41,523 bases of DNA from Candidatus Saccharimonadota bacterium (GTDB taxonomy: Bacteria; Patescibacteriota; Saccharimonadia; Saccharimonadales; Saccharimonadaceae), in contig WRGU01000047.1 of NCBI GenBank assembly GCA_009787015.1, forward strand, positions 1 to 41,523. The letters run 5' to 3'. This document shows positions 15,397-22,206 of the stretch, piece by piece. Numbering within the stretch: position 1 is the first letter of the stretch; every line of letters starts with the position of its first letter. The translations under genes were made by a program, and so were the position numbers. The notes under the pieces are model-generated. The model ran no database searches, had not been told where the DNA came from, and saw nothing but the letters and a program-made list of their open reading frames with translations.

Positions 15397-16932
15397 ATGA
15401 GTGAGAGGGGAAAATCCGCACAGGCCCGTTTAGCGTTGTATCGCAAATACCGGTCGCGGAATTTGGATGAAATTATCGGTCAACCGCAGGTGACGGATAT
15501 TTTGAAATCTGTTGCGAAGAGCGGAAAATTCGCGCATGCGTATTTGTTCACTGGTCAACGTGGCACAGGCAAGACTTCTGTGGCGCGGATTTTGGCGCAT
15601 TTGATCAACGGTACGGAATATGGCACGCCCGACATTGATATTATCGAAATCGACGCCGCGTCCAATAACGGCGTGGACGACGTGCGGGAATTGCGCGACA
15701 ACGTAAATCTCGCACCGATGCACGCGCCCCGAAAAATTTACATCATCGACGAAGTCCACATGTTGTCTAGCGCGGCGTTTAACGCATTGCTTAAAACCAT
15801 CGAGGAGCCGCCGGCACATGTCGTGTTCATTTTGGCAACAACCGAAATCCACAAAATGCCGGCGACGATTTTGAGCCGCGTCCAGCGTTTTCATTTCCGC
15901 CCGGTCGCGCCCGAAATTGTAGCGGGGCATTTGCGCAATATTTCTGATCAGGAAAAAATCGACGTTGATGACGACGCGTTACTATTGATCGCCGAACGCG
16001 GCGGCGGCAGCTTCCGCGATTCGATCACATTATTGGATCAGTTGAGCGGCTCGGCGGAGAAAATCACACACGAAAAAGTCGAGGAAATTTTAGGTCTCGC
16101 GCCAGAATCCGCGATCGACGCAATCGTCGACGCGGTGGTTGGGCATGATGCCGCGAGCGTGATTTCGATGTCGGCAAACTTGCATAGCGACGGCATTCCA
16201 CCGGAAATCGTCGTCGACCAGTTGATTAAAAAACTGTCCGCCGTCGCTGTGACGAGACCGCGTTTGTATGATTTGGTTGAAAAATTGCTAGACGTCACAA
16301 AATCCACCGCCCCCGACATCAAACTCCTCGCGATTCTGGTCGGATTCGCCGCAAAGGGGAGCGCTGTAGCCACACCTATCACAATGAAAGCGAACGTAGT
16401 TAAGACAAAGATCGACAAAGATAGCGGAGCCGCAACTACTTCTCGCGCAGGCTCTGGCGTTACGACGCCAGCGGCAATGACCGAGCCCCGTAACGACGGG
16501 CGCGAGGGAGTGGTGCGCAAAAGTAGTGAGGCAGAAGCGGTCGATGACAATACAACTGGACCCCGGATCGAGTCTGGGGTGACAAGTAGCGATGCGCCCG
16601 CTGAAATCACTTGGTCGGATATTTTGAGTGAAGTTAAAAATCTTGATGCGCCGGCGGTGTTGTCGACTTTGCGGTTCGCGAGTTTCGATTACGCGGACGG
16701 CGTATTGACGCTATACTTTGATAAAACTTTTCACCGCAAAAATGCCGAGAAAGCGAATTTTCGCGATGCGCTGAACACGGCTTTTCAAAATCTGTATAAA
16801 TCCGTGCCGCAAATCACCGTCGCCAAAATTGCCAAACCAGCATCAGAAAGTGAAGATTCGGATATCGCTCAGATTGCTGCTATAATGGGCGGAGGAGAAA
16901 TACTGAGTCAAAGGGAAGAATTGGAGGGTTAA
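15397..16932 (+). CDS. dnaX: DNA polymerase III subunit gamma/tau
   Basis: 511 aa. The clamp-loader ATPase: Walker A GQRGTGKT (53-60), DEVHMLS Walker B, and LATTEIHKMPATILSRVQRF (sensor 1 and SRC arginine finger). The zinc module normally found between Walker A and EIDAASNN is missing: LINGTEYGTPDIDIIEIDAASNNGV runs straight on. Residues ~330-400 are a low-complexity linker formed partly by palindromic repeat sequence (16454-16471 and 16557-16585), then a C-terminal tau-like domain. It loads the sliding clamp during replication. dnaB follows directly. Confidence 0.95.
   Translation: MSERGKSAQARLALYRKYRSRNLDEIIGQPQVTDILKSVAKSGKFAHAYLFTGQRGTGKTSVARILAHLINGTEYGTPDIDIIEIDAASNNGVDDVRELRDNVNLAPMHAPRKIYIIDEVHMLSSAAFNALLKTIEEPPAHVVFILATTEIHKMPATILSRVQRFHFRPVAPEIVAGHLRNISDQEKIDVDDDALLLIAERGGGSFRDSITLLDQLSGSAEKITHEKVEEILGLAPESAIDAIVDAVVGHDAASVISMSANLHSDGIPPEIVVDQLIKKLSAVAVTRPRLYDLVEKLLDVTKSTAPDIKLLAILVGFAAKGSAVATPITMKANVVKTKIDKDSGAATTSRAGSGVTTPAAMTEPRNDGREGVVRKSSEAEAVDDNTTGPRIESGVTSSDAPAEITWSDILSEVKNLDAPAVLSTLRFASFDYADGVLTLYFDKTFHRKNAEKANFRDALNTAFQNLYKSVPQITVAKIAKPASESEDSDIAQIAAIMGGGEILSQREELEG
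16454..16471. repeat. Palindrome in dnaX linker
   Basis: CTGGCGT TACG ACGCCAG, in frame, encoding part of the linker. It is followed by GGCAATGACCGAG, similar to the ends of the palindromic repeat family. Confidence 0.6.
16557..16585. repeat. REP/RPE-like half unit in frame in dnaX
   Basis: ACCCCGGATCGAGTCTGGGGTGAC-type sequence, matching 12992-13018, translated as GPRIESGVTSS between the ATPase and C-terminal regions. Confidence 0.8.
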
Positions 16933-18423
16933 ATGGCAAAACATAGTTCAAGCAGCGCGGATTTAGCCGGCGAAAAGAAAGTTGATCAACCGATCGTGGA
17001 TGCGGTGCAGCAAGATCCTGTTATTCCGCACGCAGTTGCGGAATCCAGTGAAAAAATAGATTCCCGGGACAAGCCCGAGAATGACGCTGCCGTTTTTTCT
17101 GGCGGTAAAATTCCGCCCCAAAATATTGATGCGGAGATGTCGCTATTGGGTGCGGTGTTGATTGATGAGGAAGTGCTCGTCGATATCGCCGACAAAATCC
17201 ATGCGAATGATTTTTACGATCCGCGCCATGAACGAATTTTTGCCGCGATGCTGCGCCTGTACGAAAAGCACATGCCGGTGGATTTATTGACTTTAACGGA
17301 CGAACTCAAAAAAACTGACGATATTAAAACCGTGGGTGGGGCAGCATATCTTTCCGAACTCACGAATTATGTGCCGAGTTCAGCACACGCCACATCGTAC
17401 GCGGGCATTACAACCAACGCCGCCACGCGCCGCCGCCTTGCCAAAGCCGGTTCGACGATCAGCGAGATGGCGTTCGATTCTAAGGACGACATCAAGGAAA
17501 TCCTGGCGAACGCCGAATCTACCTTGTATAAGGTCAGCGAGAATTCTGAAAAATCCGAACTGGTTACGATTGAATCGATTTTAACGGAATCATTCGACCG
17601 TATGGAGGAGTTGCACCGCGACAAGGGTAAATTACGCGGTATCAAAACCGGTTTTCGCGATCTCGATAAATTGACCGCGGGACTGCAAAAATCCGATTTG
17701 ATCGTTCTTGCGGCACGACCGGCGATGGGTAAGTCGACTTTCGCACAAAACTTGGCGTTCAATGTCGCGAGCAAGGAGAACAAAGCGGTGCTGATCTTTA
17801 ACCTCGAAATGAGCAACAGCCAGGTCGTCGATCGCATGTTGGCGGAAGCATCTGGCGTCGATTCGTGGAATATTCGCACCGGTCAGTTGAGTGACGAGGA
17901 TTTCGCCAAGATTTCCGAGGCGATGGGGGAGATGGCGGAAGCACCAATTTTCTTTGACGACACGCCGGGACTATCCGTCCTCGAAATGCGCACAAAAGCC
18001 CGCCGACAAGCGCACAAAACGCCTCTGGGACTGATTATCGTGGATTATTTGCAGTTAATGCAGGGTGGCGGTAAATACAGTGACAACCGCGTACAGGAAG
18101 TTTCGGAAATTTCGCGCGGATTGAAATTGCTCGCGCGTGAACTCGACGTGCCGGTCATCGCACTGTCCCAGTTATCACGTACCGTGGAATCCCGCAATCC
18201 GCAAATCCCAATGCTGTCCGACCTCCGCGAATCAGGATCGATCGAGCAAGACGCCGACATCGTCATGTTCCTCTATCGCGAAGATTATTACAATCCCGAC
18301 ACCGAACGCCAACATTTAACGGATCTGCTCATCGCAAAACACCGCAACGGTCCAACCGGCAAAGTCGAACTTTACTTCCACCCGGAACGGCTGAAATTTA
18401 TGACGTTGGACAAGAGAGCGTAA
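16933..18423 (+). CDS. dnaB: Replicative DNA helicase
   Basis: 496 aa. The N-terminal DnaB domain starts at ~57 (PPQNIDAEMSLLGAVLIDE); the RecA-like domain has Walker A ARPAMGKSTFAQNL (~261-274), IVDYLQLMQGG (Walker B) and LSDLRESGSIEQDADIVMF with the arginine-finger region. It unwinds DNA at the fork. The first ~56 residues are extra and include a translated palindromic repeat. The ATG follows the dnaX TAA with no gap; GGAGGG is the RBS. Confidence 0.97.
   Translation: MAKHSSSSADLAGEKKVDQPIVDAVQQDPVIPHAVAESSEKIDSRDKPENDAAVFSGGKIPPQNIDAEMSLLGAVLIDEEVLVDIADKIHANDFYDPRHERIFAAMLRLYEKHMPVDLLTLTDELKKTDDIKTVGGAAYLSELTNYVPSSAHATSYAGITTNAATRRRLAKAGSTISEMAFDSKDDIKEILANAESTLYKVSENSEKSELVTIESILTESFDRMEELHRDKGKLRGIKTGFRDLDKLTAGLQKSDLIVLAARPAMGKSTFAQNLAFNVASKENKAVLIFNLEMSNSQVVDRMLAEASGVDSWNIRTGQLSDEDFAKISEAMGEMAEAPIFFDDTPGLSVLEMRTKARRQAHKTPLGLIIVDYLQLMQGGGKYSDNRVQEVSEISRGLKLLARELDVPVIALSQLSRTVESRNPQIPMLSDLRESGSIEQDADIVMFLYREDYYNPDTERQHLTDLLIAKHRNGPTGKVELYFHPERLKFMTLDKRA
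17058..17085. repeat. REP/RPE-like half unit in frame in dnaB N-terminus
   Basis: ATTCCCGGGACAAGCCCGAG plus AATGAC, translated IDSRDKPENDA. It lies ahead of the conserved helicase domain, so it is tolerated. Confidence 0.75.
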
Positions 18424-18433
18424 CCCCCCTATT

Positions 18434-18493
18434 GTCATTTCGAGCGAAGCCGAGAAATCTTTCGGGAGATCCCTCGACTACGCTCGGGATGAC
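18434..18493. repeat. REP/RPE-like palindromic repeat, full unit
   Basis: GTCATTTCGAGCGAAG...CTACGCTCGGGATGAC, between converging dnaB and the 487-aa gene; may double as a terminator because no other hairpin is present there. Confidence 0.85.
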
Positions 18494-18498
18494 ATTTT

Positions 18499-19962
18499 CT
18501 ACTTATACACCCTTAACAAAACCGCGTCTTTTGCATGCGAGTTCGTGACGATTTTGATCGGAATCGCTTTTTCGGGAATTTTGCTATCTGTTTTTGCTGA
18601 ATTTAGGACGATATTGACACCGCTAGCAGCCACCTTTTCCGATACCTTGATTTTCGGAAAATCGTGCGTCAGGTTCAAATAAAAATCTTTTCGCTTCGCC
18701 GGAACGACCAACGTTGCGCCGTTTTTGTATTCACCAACAACCGAGCGCGCCGCATCGAATTCCTGATCGTAATTGTAAATTGCCGCCGCATCATGTATAT
18801 TCGTCGCCACATAATGCCGCACCGTGGCATAACCATTCAAAAACACCATGATGATAATTAGCACCGACGCCAGAACGTGCGGATAAGGATTTTTCGGAAA
18901 CAGCCCGTTCCATTCGTCAATCAAAGTATATATACCGATCACCGCAAACAAACAAAGTGGCACGAACAGCATGAACGTCCAAGCGGGTTGCAAAACCGCC
19001 AGCGCTGCGGTTAATATCAGCAACGACAAAGTCAAATGCGACCGCGCCGACAGAAAATGTTGGATGCTCCTAACTATGCCGATAATCGCGATTATCAGAA
19101 ATACTGCGCTCACAATCGGCGTAATCATACCGCCCGCAAAACCAGTTTTGACCCCGCTCAATGCAATGCCGAGTTCCGCAAAATTGCCGACCGCCCAATG
19201 ACCATCGAACAATAATCCGCCAACAACCGTAGACGCATCAAAAAACAATCCAGCGATCAACGGCGACAACAAAATCGTCCCGACCACAGCGGCGATTATC
19301 AGATTTGTAAGTTTAGAACTCATAATCGTCAAACGTGTTTTCGGATGCAAAAACCCAACAATAACCAGGGTCGCCAAAATATACAACCCGCCAGGCTGAT
19401 AAATCAGCGCGCTCAATGCCGCGCAAACACCGATTTTTGCGAAGCTTTTACGAATATTCGATTTACATTGCACCGCAAAAACCGCGGCGAACAGCGCCGC
19501 CACCATCAAAAACACCGTCATCGCCGAGCCGTCGCCATTGCGCGTCAAACTCAGCAACAGTACCGACGGTACAATCAAAAATCCGCTGACGATCGCGATG
19601 TTTTTTTTGAACAACCTGCACGCAATCGTGACCAAACCCGCAACCGACAAAATCATCAAGATTACAGCAGGCAATCGGAACGCAAAAGTACTGAACCCGA
19701 AAATCTTGATGTAAATCGTTTGCACCAAGACCCACGGCAGCCCGATTAAACATGAAATATGATCCGGAAACGATGAGAAAAAATCGGACAGGGAAAAATG
19801 TCCCGACACCGTCGCCGCGGTTATTTCGCCAGCGGACAGCCCATTCGGCATATCCCAAAACCTATAAACCGCCAAGATCACCGTCAAAATACCGAGCACG
19901 CCAAATCCAACAAGATGTCGATAGTTATACAACGTAATCTTGCGCCACAGATCATTTTTCAT
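18499..19962 (-). CDS. Polytopic membrane glycosyltransferase-like protein (GT-C fold)
   Basis: 487 aa with about ten hydrophobic helices. Near the N-terminus, WDMPNGLSAGEITAATVSG resembles the ExxA acidic loop of PMT/ArnT-type glycosyltransferases, which move sugars from polyprenyl phosphates onto proteins or lipids outside the membrane. The ~100-residue C-terminal soluble domain (DFPKIKVSEKVAASGV...) would face outward. The acceptor is not readable. Leaderless: TATAAT ends eight bases before the ATG. Confidence 0.68.
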   Translation of the reverse strand: MKNDLWRKITLYNYRHLVGFGVLGILTVILAVYRFWDMPNGLSAGEITAATVSGHFSLSDFFSSFPDHISCLIGLPWVLVQTIYIKIFGFSTFAFRLPAVILMILSVAGLVTIACRLFKKNIAIVSGFLIVPSVLLLSLTRNGDGSAMTVFLMVAALFAAVFAVQCKSNIRKSFAKIGVCAALSALIYQPGGLYILATLVIVGFLHPKTRLTIMSSKLTNLIIAAVVGTILLSPLIAGLFFDASTVVGGLLFDGHWAVGNFAELGIALSGVKTGFAGGMITPIVSAVFLIIAIIGIVRSIQHFLSARSHLTLSLLILTAALAVLQPAWTFMLFVPLCLFAVIGIYTLIDEWNGLFPKNPYPHVLASVLIIIMVFLNGYATVRHYVATNIHDAAAIYNYDQEFDAARSVVGEYKNGATLVVPAKRKDFYLNLTHDFPKIKVSEKVAASGVNIVLNSAKTDSKIPEKAIPIKIVTNSHAKDAVLLRVYK

Positions 19963-19970
19963 TGCTGACT

Positions 19971-19976
19971 ATTATA
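19971..19976 (-). promoter_or_regulatory. -10 box of membrane GT gene (leaderless)
   Basis: GGTATAATAG on the minus strand, eight bases before the ATG at 19962; no convincing -35. Confidence 0.6.
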
Positions 19977-19997
19977 CCACATTTTGCGCTTATGCGC

Positions 19998-20297
19998 TTA
20001 GGTGTTTAATGTTTCATGCGCTCGGATACACTCTAAACCTTGTCGCGCAATTTCATCTATCTGTACATCAAATTTAGTCGTGTTCGGAACGGTGTTGCCA
20101 CCCATGTCTTCCACTAATTTCTGTCGTAATGGTTCTTGTTTGTTAATCACGCATCTATCTGTTCCAAAATCATCGCAAATGCCTTGTATTTTGCAACCAA
20201 TCTTTCCAAAATTTGCCCCGTAATATTTGGTAACGGGGGAAGTAAAAGTCATCTCATATTCGCCACTTAGGTTAAAACTTATAGGTGACCACGGCAT
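19998..20297 (-). CDS. Small Cys-containing protein (unknown)
   Basis: 99 aa with four cysteines (GCKIQGIC, RCV, LEC). The early FTSPVTKYYGANFGKIGC patch and the pairs C-x4-C suggest a compact metal-binding or disulfide fold, but there is no signal peptide. Good promoter (20339-20367) with the GTGATACAAT context. RBS AAAGGA is a little far. No family recognised. Confidence 0.6.
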   Translation of the reverse strand: MPWSPISFNLSGEYEMTFTSPVTKYYGANFGKIGCKIQGICDDFGTDRCVINKQEPLRQKLVEDMGGNTVPNTTKFDVQIDEIARQGLECIRAHETLNT

Positions 20298-20338
20298 AAT
20301 TATATCCTTTCGATTAAAAATAATACCCTTATCTTACC

Positions 20339-20367
20339 ATTGTATCACACCTCGATTAAAAAGTCAA
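20339..20367 (-). promoter_or_regulatory. Promoter of 99-aa Cys gene
   Basis: Minus strand: TTGACT (20367-20362), 17-bp spacer, TACAAT (20344-20339). Confidence 0.75.
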
Positions 20368-20377
20368 TAGGTAAAAT

Positions 20378-20406
20378 TTGCGCCTGCGCGCCAAATCTGT
20401 TAAACT
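20378..20406 (+). promoter_or_regulatory. ybaB-recR promoter
   Basis: TTGCGC (20378-20383), 17-bp spacer, TAAACT (20401-20406); back to back with the minus-strand promoter next to it. Confidence 0.65.
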
Positions 20407-20437
20407 GTTACTCGTAATTTAATAATAGGAGGATAAA

Positions 20438-20734
20438 ATGGCAGGAATGAAAGATCAAATGGCGATGGTCATGAAGTTAAAGAAGGCGCAAAAAGAGTTG
20501 GCGAACGAATTGGTCGAGGTCGAAGCCGGCGACGGCGCGGTAGTTTTGCAATTTAACGGTGAATTGAAAATCGTCAGCGTGAAATTGGACGCGGAATTGA
20601 TCGATTTAGATAATATTTCCGAATTAGAAGGTTGGATCAAAGCCGCCGTCCGCGACGGTTTGAAAGAAGCCCAAGAAGTCGCCGCCGAAAAAATGAAACC
20701 GTTGATGGGCGGGTTGAGCGCGTTGGGGCTATAA
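20438..20734 (+). CDS. ybaB: YbaB/EbfC-type nucleoid-associated protein
   Basis: 98 aa. KLKKAQKELANELVEVEAGDG then VVLQFNGELKIVSVKLDAEL is the YbaB helix-strand pattern, and KMKPLMGGLSALGL is a typical tail. It binds DNA as a dimer and is usually encoded with recR, as here. RBS GGAGG six bases before the ATG. Confidence 0.93.
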   Translation: MAGMKDQMAMVMKLKKAQKELANELVEVEAGDGAVVLQFNGELKIVSVKLDAELIDLDNISELEGWIKAAVRDGLKEAQEVAAEKMKPLMGGLSALGL

Positions 20735-20744
20735 AATAACATTT

Positions 20745-20772
20745 GTCATCCCGGACTTGTTTCAGGATCAGA
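20745..20772. repeat. REP/RPE-like partial unit
   Basis: GTCATCCCGGACTTGTTTCAGGATC, a half unit in the short gap before recR. The track's TTG start for recR is inside it. Confidence 0.65.
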
Positions 20773-20789
20773 AGATTTTAAGGTTAAAA

Positions 20790-21497
20790 GTGAATAATTC
20801 CGCCCTCCCGCGCGCACTGAACGATTTGGTCGAGGCTTTTGGCGCATTACCTGGTGTCGGGGCACGAACCGCCGAACGGTATTCGTATGCGGTTTTGAAA
20901 GGCGATAAGCAAAAATCGGCGAAACTCGCGGCGGCGTTGTCGGGTTTGCATGGACGGATCAAATTATGTCCGAAAACTTTCGCGTTGATCGATGCGGATT
21001 TGGATATTTCGCCGCTGTATACCGACCGCCAACGCAATCGTCAATTGGTCGCCGTTGTCGAAGAACCGTTTGATGTGGTCGCGCTCGAAAATACTGGTCA
21101 ATTTAAGGGGACGTATCACGTTTTGGGCGGCGCGATTTCACCGATCGACGGTGTCGGGCCGGAACAATTGCACATTCCGGAACTGATCCGCCGTCTGCGC
21201 GACGATGATGTGGCGGAAGTGATTCTCGCCACCAACGCCAGCGTCGAGGGCGAATCGACCGCGTTATATATTCAAAAACAGATTGAGGACAGCGGGTATT
21301 TTTGCGGCGCCAATGACGTCATTGCGAGCAACGCGAAGCAACCTAGCCTAGATCGCCGCGGCGACGAGTTGCCTCGCGATGACAAGCATCCTATTAAAAT
21401 CACGCGCTTGGCGCGCGGTTTGCCAATCGGCGTCGATCTCGAGTATGCTGACCAAATCACATTATCACATGCACTCAACGGGCGGCGGGAGTTGTAG
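20790..21497 (+). CDS. recR: Recombination mediator RecR, with palindromic-repeat insertion
   Basis: 235 aa from a GTG at 20790 (AAGG just upstream), against ~200 in the family; the track TTG start lies in the repeat. RecR closes with RecO/RecF on gapped DNA to load RecA. Seen: helix-hairpin-helix LPGVGARTAERY, Toprim VAVVEEPFDVVALE and GGAISPIDGVGPEQL, then KITRLARGLPIGVDLEYADQ. The zinc finger is gone: LCPKTFALIDADLDISPLYTD keeps one of four cysteines. About 30 residues (DVIASNAKQPSLD... to DKHP) are a translated palindromic repeat, inserted in the loop just before KITRLARG. Confidence 0.92.
   Translation: MNNSALPRALNDLVEAFGALPGVGARTAERYSYAVLKGDKQKSAKLAAALSGLHGRIKLCPKTFALIDADLDISPLYTDRQRNRQLVAVVEEPFDVVALENTGQFKGTYHVLGGAISPIDGVGPEQLHIPELIRRLRDDDVAEVILATNASVEGESTALYIQKQIEDSGYFCGANDVIASNAKQPSLDRRGDELPRDDKHPIKITRLARGLPIGVDLEYADQITLSHALNGRREL
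21318..21383. repeat. REP/RPE-like full unit in frame inside recR
   Basis: GTCATTGCGAGCAACGCGAAG...TTGCCTCGCGATGAC, 66 bp, in frame, translated as the extra segment of RecR. Confidence 0.9.
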
Positions 21498-21635
21498 GTT
21501 GCGCGCATTTTTGGTTTCCTTGTGCTGAAAATGGCTATAATGAAACCACAACGCCACTGTCAATGCTGTAATGAACGCAACAATTATTGAAATTATTGAT
21601 ATTTGCATCAGTGTGACTGTTCTAATTTTACTCAT
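21465..21635 (-). CDS. 56-aa small single-TM membrane peptide
   Basis: Below the track's length cut. AAAGGAG is five bases before the ATG. The product begins MSKIRTVTLMQISII, with one hydrophobic helix (~9-31) followed by a His/Lys-rich tail and a proline cluster. It overlaps the last 33 bases of recR on the other strand. It also has a promoter (21656-21685). No family recognised. Confidence 0.6.
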   Translation of the reverse strand: MSKIRTVTLMQISIISIIVAFITALTVALWFHYSHFQHKETKNARNLQLPPPVECM

Positions 21636-21655
21636 TCCATCTCCTTTCGCGCGAG

Positions 21656-21685
21656 ATTATAACATATAGGTTCACCTAAGCTCAA
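21656..21685 (-). promoter_or_regulatory. Promoter of 56-aa membrane peptide
   Basis: Minus strand: TTGAGC (21685-21680), 18-bp spacer, TATAAT (21661-21656), followed by the AAAGGAG site. Confidence 0.65.
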
Positions 21686-21717
21686 GAGTAGAATGAGAAG
21701 TAATTATTTCATTTAAT

Positions 21718-22206
21718 TCATCTGAATTTCGTTAAAAATTCTTTCAAACGATCGACGATTAAATATTCTTGTTTTTTCGGTTCAGTTTCAAGCAGTTTTG
21801 CCCGCGCATCGTCGATTGATAGCCATTCTACGCCCGTATGTTCCGCGTCGTGGTCGCGCGAAAAATCAACGAATTCCATGACAAAATAATGTATGGTTTT
21901 TATAATATGAAAGTTCTTAAGCGGATGAAAATAGTCTTCTGTTTGCGCACCCAGATAACCAATTATTTTACTGCGCGCACCTGATTCTTCCTCGACTTCG
22001 CGCAAAGCGCAATCTTCCAGCGTTTCATTATGGTGTAAAGTTCCTTTCGGCAAATGGTAGGTTATGGGTCTTCCTTGGTTAAATGGGTTGCTGGCATCGC
22101 GGGTCAAAATCAAAATTTCTATATCTTGATTATCAGCGCGACGCAAAATCACGCCGCCCGCCGAAATATGATATTCCCAGTCTTCTGTTGCGCGATATTC
22201 GTTCAT
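21718..22206 (-). CDS. NUDIX hydrolase
   Basis: 162 aa. A perfect Nudix box, GTLHHNETLEDCALREVEEESG, after a strand with ILILTRDASN. Such enzymes split nucleoside diphosphates linked to X; the HxxK-free N-terminus and length fit a bis(5'-nucleosyl)-tetraphosphatase or (d)NTP clean-up enzyme. ATG overlaps the stop of the large membrane gene (ATGA), so they are cotranscribed. Confidence 0.9.
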   Translation of the reverse strand: MNEYRATEDWEYHISAGGVILRRADNQDIEILILTRDASNPFNQGRPITYHLPKGTLHHNETLEDCALREVEEESGARSKIIGYLGAQTEDYFHPLKNFHIIKTIHYFVMEFVDFSRDHDAEHTGVEWLSIDDARAKLLETEPKKQEYLIVDRLKEFLTKFR

